DNA of 9,827 nt from a bacterium (GTDB lineage Bacteria > CSSED10-310 > JAJRTK01), in contig JAJRTK010000463.1 of the NCBI GenBank assembly GCA_024278345.1, positions 1 through 9,827 of the forward strand, given 5' to 3'. The notes beneath the pieces are model-generated. The model was given only the letters and a program-made list of their open reading frames with translations. It ran no database searches and was not told where the DNA came from. Shown here one piece after another: positions 1-7,723 of this stretch. The position numbers and the translations under genes were made by a program. Position 1 is the stretch's first letter. Every line of letters begins with the position of its first letter.

Positions 1-710
1 CGCGATTCCACGGTAGTAAAGGCATTTCCCCCCTGATACGGCTGGTCGGCCCGATTCGACGTCGCAGAGCCCGCAAGCACGATGTACACTTCTCTGGGCA
101 AGTCGGGGAAACGATCCGTCGCCCGCAGCAGACAGGGGGCATGGTAATGGCCGGAGAGCACGATGTCCACCCCGAGTTCCGCAAGGCTGCCCAACGTCTG
201 GCGCGAACGGATCTGGGGCATCTACCAGAGGCCGGGAAAGGAAAGAAGCGGATGATGGGTCACGACAATTCGCCTTGCCACGCCGGGAAACTCTGATATG
301 CGGAGCTCCAACCGTGCAAGCTGACGGGCTGTGACCATGCCTCGGTGGACCAGATAGGGTTTGCTGGAATCGAGGCCCAAAACCAAAAGCTGGCCCAGGC
401 GAACTTGCGGTTCAGTCGTCTCGTGGATAAACCGCTTGTAAAGCTGGTAAGGTTGTAGGAATCGGTGGACTGGATTCAAGATCGAGATTTCGTGATTCCC
501 CGGAACACTCAGGTAGGGCCGGTCCAGGCTGTCGAGGAAGCGCCTGGCCCGGGCAAACTGCGCGGGAAACGCCGCCCGCTGGACCAAATCCCCGGAAACT
601 ACGACCAGGTCGGGCTTCAGACGCCCGATACACCTTTTCAACGCCGCGACTCGATCCCACCGGATCGGAGGACCAAAGTGCAGATCGGAGATGTGAACAA
701 GGAGACTCAA
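1..710 (-). pseudogene. calcineurin-like metallophosphoesterase, 3' end outside window, interrupted by an in-frame TAG
   Basis: Calcineurin-like phosphoesterases use a two-metal centre to hydrolyse phosphomono- or diesters. Counting from the TTG at 710, the family motifs appear in order: ISDLHFG (D9, H11), SGDL (D41), PGNHE (N72, H73) and THHPL (H152, H153). After residue 162 the frame meets TAG at 222-224, then continues open to the left edge and holds the last metal motif, SGHYHAP (H188, H190). The domain is therefore complete only if the stop is read through, and the 162-residue product alone would lack the GHxH motif. I chose TTG 710 because the family normally begins a few residues before HISDLH. 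It has a weak GAAAGA upstream. An ATG at 854 also fits the frame, but its AAGGAG lies only one base before it and the added 48 residues look non-coding. The gene is divergent from the SH3/beta-helix gene. Substrate unknown. A point mutation, an assembly error or TAG recoding are all possible. Confidence 0.82.
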
Positions 711-914
711 GAACAGTCTTTCAAAGAAGGCGCCTCCGCCCGGACAGGCCAGACGGAGGAACCGCGTAGGCAGACTCTTGGGAAAGACCGGCCGGGCGCC
801 TGGCGCTCGGGGAATTCGCTTCGAGTCGGGGGCAAGCTCAAGGCAGTTTATCATGCTCCTTGGACAGCGGCGAATCCCCGCCGCACCGCCAAACCGCAGC
901 CGCGGGCGCGCCCA

Positions 915-2201
915 ATGAAAATGTTGGCGTTTTTTCTGGGGGCCTGGGTGGCGGGAATCCTCCTTGCCTGTCTACCGTCGCCCGCCGAAGCAAAGACAGC
1001 CAAGATCAAGGTCGATCTGGCCAATATCCGAGAGGGCCCTGACACCAAGATGGCTCGGGTCGGCCGCGCAAAAAGGGGCACGGAGCTCGCCGTCCTTGGC
1101 GAAAAAGACCAATGGCTCAAGGTGGAGCTACCAGACGGGCAACAGGGCTGGATCTGGGCTTCCCTGGTCACCATCACGGACGCCGCCCCCACGCCGGCAC
1201 CTCCGGCAACGCCTCGGGCAACACCATCTCTGGATGATCTCCGAGGGATGGCCGCGAAGCTGGCGGCGGGACAGATCAAGAATCTTCGGACGGCCCAGAC
1301 CTTCTGGATCCTCCAAGAAGCGGTCACGAGCGCTCAAACGGGGGACCGCCTTCTGTTGGGTCCAGGACGCTATCCAGGCCGCCTCGTCATTGGAAAAGAG
1401 CTTCGCCTCTTTGGCGCGGGAATGGACGAGTCCATCATTGAGCTTGATCGGGATAAACAAGACTCCGTTTGGATCCAGGCAGCCTGCCCCAAGGCCATCT
1501 TTGCTCACGTCACCTTCCTGGGAGGCAAGGGCAAACTTCCCCTCGTGGAGATCAATGGCGCCTTCAAGGGCCTCTTGACCCACTGCCGCTTCAAAGGCGG
1601 CAAGGGCGTGGCACTGGCCATCGGCGACCGGGCCACGCCCACCATCGCCAACTGCGAATTCATCAAGACCGGAAAGGTGGCCATCGAAGTCCGGGGGCAA
1701 GCCGCACCGCTCCTTGAGCTCAACCAGGCCAGCGACGGACAGGGCGGAGGCATCGTCGTCTTCGATAGTGCCGCGCCGATCATCCGAGGAAACCGGATCC
1801 ATGGAATGAATGCCTTTGGCATCCAAGTCGCTGACCGATCCCGCCCCATCCTGGAAAGCAATGTCGTGGAAAACTGCCGCCTGGACGGAATCTACGTTCA
1901 GCACCTCGCCGCGCCCACCATCCGAGGCAACTCCATTCTCTCCAATGCTCAAAACAGGCGGGACACGGCGAACCTCTCTTTCGACGACGACTCCGCGGGG
2001 ATCGTCGAAGAGAACGTCATCGCGGGAGCCGAGCGGCGGCCGGGGCTCCTGGTCATCAAGAATGCTCACCCGCTGGTCCAGCGAAACCAGTTCTTCCGCA
2101 ACAAAATCGCCATCCGCCTCGAAGACAAGAGCTATCCCACCCTCCGAGAAAATCACCTTGTGGACAACGGGGACGATCTCCAGGACAAACGGGACAAATG
2201 A
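915..2201 (+). CDS. exported SH3b - right-handed parallel beta-helix protein
   Basis: This 428-residue protein probably acts in the envelope or periplasm. Residues 1-26 form a signal peptide (MKM, a hydrophobic core, then a PAEA signal-peptidase I-like site). An LLAC at residues 16-19 is a poor lipobox, so lipoprotein processing is possible but less likely. Residues 28-84 match a bacterial SH3 (SH3_3) domain, with NIREGP, a WLKV strand and a GWIWASLV end. A Pro/Ala/Thr-rich linker follows. From about residue 120 to the end there are PbH1/NosD-like repeats of 22-24 residues, each with a pattern like P-x-I-x-x-N-x-(I/V), as in PTIANCEF, PIIRGNRI, PILESNVV and PTIRGNSI. SH3b domains often bind cell-wall material, and beta-helices often bind or cleave polysaccharide; no catalytic residues are evident. 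The frame is open back to 465, but that part lies antisense to the phosphoesterase. ATG 915 fits the signal peptide although it has no clear Shine-Dalgarno sequence. The gene converges on the response regulator with a 38-base gap. Exact function unknown. Confidence 0.85.
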   Translation: MKMLAFFLGAWVAGILLACLPSPAEAKTAKIKVDLANIREGPDTKMARVGRAKRGTELAVLGEKDQWLKVELPDGQQGWIWASLVTITDAAPTPAPPATPRATPSLDDLRGMAAKLAAGQIKNLRTAQTFWILQEAVTSAQTGDRLLLGPGRYPGRLVIGKELRLFGAGMDESIIELDRDKQDSVWIQAACPKAIFAHVTFLGGKGKLPLVEINGAFKGLLTHCRFKGGKGVALAIGDRATPTIANCEFIKTGKVAIEVRGQAAPLLELNQASDGQGGGIVVFDSAAPIIRGNRIHGMNAFGIQVADRSRPILESNVVENCRLDGIYVQHLAAPTIRGNSILSNAQNRRDTANLSFDDDSAGIVEENVIAGAERRPGLLVIKNAHPLVQRNQFFRNKIAIRLEDKSYPTLRENHLVDNGDDLQDKRDK

Positions 2202-2239
2202 CCCTCCGACACCGCTCACGGCCATGGGAAGAGTCCGCA

Positions 2240-2956
2240 TCAACGACCGCGGCGGAGCTCGTCGGAAATGCGATACCCGAAACCCCGCACCGTTTCCAGC
2301 AGCTCCGACGCCGGGCCCAACTTGTCCCGGAGACGCCTTATATGCGTATCCACCGTTCGCGACAGGACGTCCGATTGGTAGCCCCAAACCCGGTCGAGGA
2401 GCGACTCCCGCGTACAGACTCGACCCGCTTCCTCAAGAAGATGGACAAGCAGCCGAAACTCCAGCGGAGTCAGCTCCACCCTTTCGCCGGCTACCTTCAC
2501 CCTATGGCGCCCAACATCCACCTCAAGGGAACCAAAGCATAGAAACCGCGGACCTGCCTCCAGGCGGCGGCGGAGCAAAGCCTGAAGCCGAAGAAGCAGC
2601 TCCCGCACTGAAAAAGGCTTGACCACGTAATCGTCCGCTCCCGTCTCGAACCCGATGACCCTGTCAAGCTCGCTGCCCCTAGCCGTAAGCATCAGCACCA
2701 GGACCTCTTCGGTGGCCGGGTTGCTCCGCAACTTCCGGCAAACCTGGATTCCCGTAATTCCCGGCAGCATCAGATCGAGGATCACGATGTGGGGAGGATT
2801 GCGAAAAGCCTGGTCCAAAGCCCCACGTCCGCTCCTCGCCTGCGTCACCTCGTAGCCCTCAGCCTCAAGATTGAACCGCAAAACCTCCTGCAGATCGGGA
2901 TCGTCCTCCACCACCAAAACCCGGCGCTTTCCAGCTTCCGCACTCGCTTTTTTCAT
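2240..2956 (-). CDS. OmpR/PhoB-family response regulator
   Basis: A 238-residue DNA-binding response regulator and the likely partner of the histidine kinase just upstream. The receiver domain (about residues 11-125) shows the acidic pocket E17-D18-D19, the phospho-accepting D61 in ILDLMLPG, T91 in MLTARG and K113 in VVKPFS, so all key residues are present. The winged-helix effector domain (about residues 138-232) has ELTPLEFRLL, the recognition-helix region SRTVDTHIRRLRDKLG and the terminal VRGFGYRI hairpin typical of PhoB/OmpR. ATG 2956 is preceded by GAGGG at 2961-2965, four bases away. A TATAAG at 2983-2988 could be a -10 element for an internal promoter, but I see no convincing -35. Length and domain order are normal. 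The sequence is PhoB-like, but without a pst cluster nearby I do not assign phosphate control. Confidence 0.95.
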   Translation of the reverse strand: MKKASAEAGKRRVLVVEDDPDLQEVLRFNLEAEGYEVTQARSGRGALDQAFRNPPHIVILDLMLPGITGIQVCRKLRSNPATEEVLVLMLTARGSELDRVIGFETGADDYVVKPFSVRELLLRLQALLRRRLEAGPRFLCFGSLEVDVGRHRVKVAGERVELTPLEFRLLVHLLEEAGRVCTRESLLDRVWGYQSDVLSRTVDTHIRRLRDKLGPASELLETVRGFGYRISDELRRGR

Positions 2957-3112
2957 CGGACCCTCAAGGTGTCGATCATTGACTTATATCCCCGTATACT
3001 CAATCCATTACTCCGGATTCAGTTTTTTTTGCCATGTTCCGCTCCCATCGTATGACCCACGCCTGCGGCGCGAGTTCCCCCCCCGCTCACGCGACTCGCC
3101 CCTCAACCCCGT

Positions 3113-4429
3113 TCACTCCGAATCTTCCACCCGCCCAATCTCTTCGCGCCGATTCTCCCGGCCAGAAGTGGATTCCGCCCCCAAAGGCTCCTCTGGAAGC
3201 GGCAATTCCACCACGAACAGCGTTTTCTCCCCCGGCTTGCTCTCGGCCCAAACCCGGCCTCCATGCCGCCGCACAGTGCTCTGGACGATGGCCAGGCCAA
3301 GACCGGTCCCGGGCGCACCGCCAGGTCCTCGCCCCTCGATCCGGTAAAATCGCTCGAAGATTCTGGTCAAATGGGCCTCGGCAATCCCTTCTCCCCGGTC
3401 CTCCACCTCCAACCTGAAGGCCCCCTCGCCATTCCTCAGCCCTCTCACGGTCACCGTTCCCCCGCGTTTGCCAAACTTTGCGGCATTCTCCAGCAGGTTG
3501 ATCAAGAGCTCCTCCATGGCTTTGGAGTCGGCATGGAATCGCACTCCGCCAGTCTGGATTTCCCTGTCAACACGGATCTCCCTGCGACAGAAAAGGGATT
3601 CAAGAGAACTCTCGGCAAGATCGAGGATCTCCCCAAGATCAAGCCATTCCGACACCACCGGCAAGTCGCCTTGCTCCAGCCGTGTCAGCTCCAGAAGATC
3701 CCGCGTCAACCGCGCCAACCGCTGAGCATTGCGTTCGATCATTCCCAAAAACCGATCCCGCTGCTCACAAGGAATTTCCCGGCCCAGGGTGAGGCTCTCC
3801 ACGCTGGCCAGAATGCTGGAGACCGGCGTCCGGAGCTGGTGCGACGCATTGGCCAGAAAGTCTCGGTGCATCCGCTCGATACCGTCTGTTGCCGTCACGT
3901 CGTAGAAAAGCGCCAAGGCGCCTCCCCCGCACTCCCGATCAAGCGGGACAACAGTTGCCTCCAGGACCCGGACCTGGGGGATTCCCGTTGAAAAGCGCCC
4001 CATGTCGGGCTCACCGCTTGCCAAAGCGCGGTTCAGGATTTCGTGAAAATCGGGATGCCTTACGAGCTCCGCGGCCCGGAAACCACGGCAGGGAGCGTCA
4101 AGCCCGAACATCTCGCAAAACGCGGGGTTGGTCAAAAGTGCCATCCCTTCCTTTCCCACCAGAAGGATTCCCGCCGCCATCCGGGCAAGAACCAGATCAA
4201 CTCCATGCTCCTCCGGCTCACAGACGCCTTTCCCAACAGCCACGGCTCCAGGGAGCAAGTCCAACCTCGACTTGCCCCAAACCCTCCCAATGAGTACCAA
4301 GGAGAAGAACGAGGTCACCGCAACGGAGCCCACGGCCAACAGACCGTTCTTCCAAAACCCCAGGACCAGGAAACCAACGGCAAGACCGGCGACCTGTGCC
4401 AGAAGGAACCGTGCAATTCAAGGAAACAT
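3113..4429 (-). CDS. PhoR-like membrane sensor histidine kinase with a TGA at codon 4
   Basis: Sensor kinase with PAS, HisKA and HATPase_c domains. Numbering from the in-frame TTG at 4339, there is a hydrophobic segment at residues 4-20, a PAS-like domain at about 45-150, a HisKA domain with the phospho-accepting H167 in ASHQLRTP (Gln where Glu is commoner, a known variant), and an ATPase domain. The ATPase has N box ENAAKF (284-289), G1 DRGEGI (314-319), F box FERFYR and G2 GTGLGLAIV. The frame is open upstream of 4339 to 4417 and encodes another hydrophobic segment (ARFLLAQVAGLAVGFLVLGF), so the TTG start would cut off the first membrane helix. The best start is ATG 4427-4429, preceded by AGGAAGAG at 4434-4441, but its fourth codon is TGA (4418-4420). 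Other starts in this stretch are ATT 4417 or CTG 4402, neither with a Shine-Dalgarno. Kinase and regulator are probably co-transcribed, in the order opposite to phoBR. The kinase call is secure; the start is not. Confidence 0.9.
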
Positions 4430-4433
4430 GTCA

Positions 4434-4441
4434 CTCTTCCT
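4434..4441 (-). promoter_or_regulatory. Shine-Dalgarno for the histidine kinase
   Basis: On the minus strand AGGAAGAG lies four bases before ATG 4427-4429. It is the only good ribosome-binding site in front of the kinase and so points to this ATG as the original start, even though the reading frame hits TGA three codons later. Confidence 0.5.
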
Positions 4442-4495
4442 GTAGGGGAATCGGCGGCTGGCCGGTGCCCACCGAGCCGGAGCGTAGCGGAGACA

Positions 4496-4510
4496 ATGGC
4501 CGCAGGCCAT
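4496..4510. repeat. perfect 6-bp inverted repeat in the divergent intergenic region
   Basis: ATGGCC-GCA-GGCCAT forms a perfect six-base-pair stem with a three-base loop. It lies in the roughly 245-base gap between the divergent histidine kinase and decarboxylase operons, and is flanked on both sides by CGGAG (4488-4492 and 4513-4517). It could be an operator, a hairpin in a 5' leader or part of a dispersed palindromic element. No T-run follows, so it is not a terminator. The role is unknown. Confidence 0.35.
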
Positions 4511-4674
4511 AACGGAGAATCGGCTTCGCCCACCACCGATGACCAAGGCCGGCAGAATCATGGCGGCGTCACCCGGACACAAAGCGACCATCACCGAGGC
4601 TCCTACTCTTGGCACAATCGGGAAAAAGTTGCGACCCTAGAAGCACGAAACAGCGAAATCGAAGGTACTCCCCA

Positions 4675-6555
4675 ATGAAGAGCATTCCCCCCACGGAACC
4701 AGCGAGCAAGAGTCCTCCCCCTTGTGGAACCACACCGGCGGCCCATGGAGATCTACCTGCCCCGGAGTTCCGGGCCGCTGCCCACCGCGTCGCCGACATC
4801 ATGGCCGACTACCTGGAGAACGTGGGCGACTACTCGGTTCTTCCAGGAATCGAGCCCGGCTTCGTCCGCTCCCGGATTCCTCGGGAGCCACCCTGCGAAT
4901 CCGCGCCCATGAACGCTATCCTGGACGATTACCAGAAGCTCATCGAGCCGAACGTGACCCACTGGAACCACCCCGGGTTCCTGGCCTACTTCGGGATCAC
5001 CGGATCGGGGCCCGGCATTCTGGCCGAAGCCCTTGCCGCGGCTCTCAACGTCAATGCCATGCTTTGGAAAACCGCGCCGGCGGCCACGGAGCTGGAGGAG
5101 CTCACTTGCGACTGGCTCAGGCAGATGATGGGTCTCCCCCAGGAATTTCGGGGCCACATCAATGATACGGCGTCCATGAGCACACTCCTTGCTCTGGCCA
5201 CTGCCCGGCACGAGCTTCCGGGCCTGGAAATTCGAGAGAAGGGGATGGCGGGACGAAGTGATCTCCCGACCCTTGTCGTTTATACCAGCGACCAGGCTCA
5301 CTCCTCGGTGGACAAGGCCTGTATCGCTCTTGGAATCGGCCATGGAAATGTCCGCCACATCCAGTCGGACGACGCCTTCCAGATGGAGGCCAAGGCGCTT
5401 CAAGAGGCGATCAGAGCCGACCGCGGCAGTGGGAAAATCCCCGTATCCGTCGTGGCCACGGCCGGCACGACATCGACGACGAGCGTCGATCCCCTTCGGG
5501 AAATCGGAGAAATCTGCCGAAAAGAGGGCATCTGGTTTCACGTGGATGCCGCCTACGGCGGTAGCGCGGCGGTCTGCCCAGAGCTGCGCCCCCTTCTCAA
5601 CGGGATGGAACTCGCCGATTCACTGGTCGTCAACCCCCACAAATGGCTCTTTACGCCCATTGACTGCTCGGTCCTCTTCGTCAAGAACCCCGACGCCCTC
5701 AAGCGGGCCTTCTCTCTTGTTCCGGCCTACCTGGAAACCAGCGAAACCCACGTGACAAACCTCATGGATCTCGGAGTTCAGCTCGGTAGAAGATTCCGTG
5801 CGCTAAAGCTTTGGATGGTCATCCGCTCCTTCGGTGTCAAGGGCATCCAGAAGCGGATCCTGGCTCACTGTGAAATGGCCCGGGAATTGGCGGGCTGGAT
5901 CGAGGAGAAGCCGGGCTTTGAGCTGTCCGCTCCCGTCCCCTTCAGCACCGTCTGTTTCCGCGCCGTTCCCAAGCTCGATCCAGAAGATCAAAATCGCTAC
6001 AACCAACTGTTGCTGGACAAAGTGAACGCCCGGGGACCCGTCTTTCTTTCGCCTACACGCTTGCGAGGGCAAACAGTGCTTCGTGCCGCCATCGGCAATC
6101 TTCGGACAACCCCCGGCCACGTGAAACAAGCCTGGGACATCATCGTCCATGCGAACCAAGAGCTCGGAGCCACCTCCGGGGCTGGAAAAAAATCCGACCT
6201 CGACGCACAACCGGAAGCGCCCAAAGAAGAGGCTCCGGATAGAGGCTCCGGAAATCCCTTCGACGACTTCGGCGAGCCCGTGGAAATCCCCATCGACGGA
6301 TGCCTCGATCTCCACACTTTCCAGCCTCGGGAGGTCAAGGAGCTCGTCCCCGACTACCTGGAGGCCTGTTGTGAGAAGGGGATCCTGGACGTGCGTATCG
6401 TTCATGGCAAGGGAACAGGCACCCTTCGCGGAATCGTTCACTCCATCCTGAAACGACATCCGATGGTGGCCAGCTACCGGCTGGCCGACGAGCTCCGCGG
6501 CAGTTGGGGAGCCACGGAGGTGCGGCTAAAAACAGCAGAGGGAACGAGTCGCTGA
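4675..6555 (+). CDS. PLP-dependent aromatic-L-amino-acid-type decarboxylase fused to a C-terminal Smr domain
   Basis: A 626-residue two-part protein. Residues about 25-495 are a group II PLP decarboxylase, the family that turns aromatic amino acids into amines. It has the HWNHPGF substrate-side motif, the PLP-stacking H209 in SDQAHSS, the ATAGTTSTTS loop, D291 in FHVDAAYGG (pairs with the pyridine nitrogen) and the Schiff-base lysine K323 in NPHKW. This part alone matches the usual family length of about 470-490. A charged linker (about 496-540) leads to a Smr domain (543-623) with LDLH (544-547), HGKGTG (577-582) and a GATEVRL end. Smr domains bind or cut nucleic acid. ATG 4675 has GAAGG at 4661-4665, nine bases upstream; the in-frame TTG at 4609 adds 22 residues unlike the family. 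The stop overlaps the sulfotransferase start by one base. All catalytic residues seem intact. Substrate (Trp, Tyr, Phe or other) cannot be told. What the Smr part does for the decarboxylase is unknown. Confidence 0.93.
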   Translation: MKSIPPTEPASKSPPPCGTTPAAHGDLPAPEFRAAAHRVADIMADYLENVGDYSVLPGIEPGFVRSRIPREPPCESAPMNAILDDYQKLIEPNVTHWNHPGFLAYFGITGSGPGILAEALAAALNVNAMLWKTAPAATELEELTCDWLRQMMGLPQEFRGHINDTASMSTLLALATARHELPGLEIREKGMAGRSDLPTLVVYTSDQAHSSVDKACIALGIGHGNVRHIQSDDAFQMEAKALQEAIRADRGSGKIPVSVVATAGTTSTTSVDPLREIGEICRKEGIWFHVDAAYGGSAAVCPELRPLLNGMELADSLVVNPHKWLFTPIDCSVLFVKNPDALKRAFSLVPAYLETSETHVTNLMDLGVQLGRRFRALKLWMVIRSFGVKGIQKRILAHCEMARELAGWIEEKPGFELSAPVPFSTVCFRAVPKLDPEDQNRYNQLLLDKVNARGPVFLSPTRLRGQTVLRAAIGNLRTTPGHVKQAWDIIVHANQELGATSGAGKKSDLDAQPEAPKEEAPDRGSGNPFDDFGEPVEIPIDGCLDLHTFQPREVKELVPDYLEACCEKGILDVRIVHGKGTGTLRGIVHSILKRHPMVASYRLADELRGSWGATEVRLKTAEGTSR

Positions 6556-7505
6556 TGGATTTCTCCGCGAACCCAACGACCGAGGCCAAGGGGGAGTTCG
6601 CCTTCATCGTCGGGTGTCCACGATCGGGAACCACTCTTCTGTCGGAAATACTCCACGGCCACTCGGCCATTGCCGTGACGCCAGAAACACACTTTGTTCC
6701 TCGATTCCATCGGCAAATCCAAGAGGCTGCCAAGAGCACCTGTCCAGCGCGTTGGCGCACGGCTTTAGAATCGCTCACGTCGCAGCCCTGCTGCTCGAAA
6801 ATGGGGATCGACCCCCAAAAATTTATCTCGGAAAGCAAGAAGATAGCCCGAAACCCCGGAGCGCTGTTTCGACTGCTCCTGGAGATGTACGGCCAAAAGC
6901 AAAACGTGGGGATGGTGATCGAGAAAACGCCCAGGCACCTTCGCTTTCTTCCGCTGCTCCGGCAATGGTTTCCAAGAGCCCGGTTCATTCACATCATCCG
7001 CGACCCGCGGGCCGTGGCAAACTCGTGGAAAAAAGTGCCATGGTCCAGCGGAAGCCTCCTTTGGGACACCCACACGTGGGCTTCCATGGTCCGCTTCGCC
7101 CGCAAGTTTCAGATGCGGTTCCCCCGGGCCATTCACCTTCTCCATTACGAGGATCTGGTGAAGAATCCCCGACAAGCCCTGAACGGGCTTTGTCATTTCT
7201 TGGGCCTTCCCTTCGAACCCTCGATGCTGGAAGTCCGGAAACACCAGGGCGCCACATTCGATGCCGTGGAGGAACCTTGGAAGCGAACCGCCTTGATGCC
7301 CCTGTCCACGGCGCCTGCCAACCGCTGGAAACAAGAGCTCACCGGACCGGAGATTCTGGCCATTGAAACTGTTGCGTGGCGGATGATGTCTGCCCACGGT
7401 TATCGGATTCAACACCCTTGGCCAAGAGTCCTTCTCCGTGCCCCCACCTGGTGGATCCGGCTAGCCATGAAGCGCCTGCAAATCCGGCGGAGACGCCACA
7501 CCTGA
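6555..7505 (+). CDS. PAPS-dependent sulfotransferase family protein
   Basis: A 316-residue sulfotransferase, which would move a sulfuryl group from PAPS to a hydroxyl or amine. The 5'-phosphosulfate loop is at residues 18-29 (IVGCPRSGTTLL) and the 3'-phosphate site is in FIHIIRDPRAVANSW (R149, S157). The EKTPRH segment (123-128) and the C-terminal RW...EL...GY pattern (258-283) are also typical of bacterial members. The last residues are strongly basic (RLQIRRRRHT). No signal peptide, so probably cytoplasmic. The ATG shares its A with the upstream TGA (TGATG at 6553-6557), so translation is probably coupled; GAGGG at 6538-6542 is twelve bases away and weak. An in-frame TTG at 6504 would add 17 residues inside the Smr coding region and is less likely. 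Its tight coupling to the decarboxylase suggests the two act in one pathway, perhaps sulfonating the amine or a product built from it. The acceptor is unknown. Confidence 0.92.
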   Translation: MDFSANPTTEAKGEFAFIVGCPRSGTTLLSEILHGHSAIAVTPETHFVPRFHRQIQEAAKSTCPARWRTALESLTSQPCCSKMGIDPQKFISESKKIARNPGALFRLLLEMYGQKQNVGMVIEKTPRHLRFLPLLRQWFPRARFIHIIRDPRAVANSWKKVPWSSGSLLWDTHTWASMVRFARKFQMRFPRAIHLLHYEDLVKNPRQALNGLCHFLGLPFEPSMLEVRKHQGATFDAVEEPWKRTALMPLSTAPANRWKQELTGPEILAIETVAWRMMSAHGYRIQHPWPRVLLRAPTWWIRLAMKRLQIRRRRHT

Positions 7506-7723
7506 AGTCGCCAACCAGCCACGGAGGCCCATCTCGCTCATCGATGAGGGCTTGGATCCCGGTCAACCCTTTGCTTTCTTTGCGTTACGTTCCGCTCACA
7601 TCGGACGCCATCCGGCGCCCGCTCCTCGCCATTGTCGCCGCCTTCGATCCATTGCCCTAGGGCTGGAGCACCACCCAAAATTCGGGCCCAGCCCCAAGGC
7701 CGGAGGCCCAGGGGAAAGCAGCG

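Noticed and set aside
465-914. Upstream extension of the SH3/beta-helix reading frame
   Set aside because: It is antisense to the phosphoesterase and precedes a clear signal peptide at 915, so it is a shadow frame.
1128-2387. Long minus-strand open frame of 419 codons
   Set aside because: It lies antisense to the beta-helix gene, spans the convergent junction into the regulator and shows no recognisable motifs.
3023-3030. Plus-strand T8 run as a terminator
   Set aside because: No stem-loop precedes it and no plus-strand gene ends nearby.
4418-4420. Selenocysteine at the kinase TGA
   Set aside because: Position 4 of a membrane sensor has no redox role and no hairpin typical of a bacterial SECIS was recognised after it.
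4609-4632. Sigma-54-like TTGGCAC ... TTGC in front of the decarboxylase
   Set aside because: The GG and GC elements are 20 bases apart instead of 12, so the spacing rules out a normal -24/-12 promoter.
7676-7709. Possible minus-strand terminator after the PHP gene (GGGCC/GGCCC stem, then TTTT)
   Set aside because: The stem is only five base pairs with a 16-base loop and the T-run is four, too weak to call.
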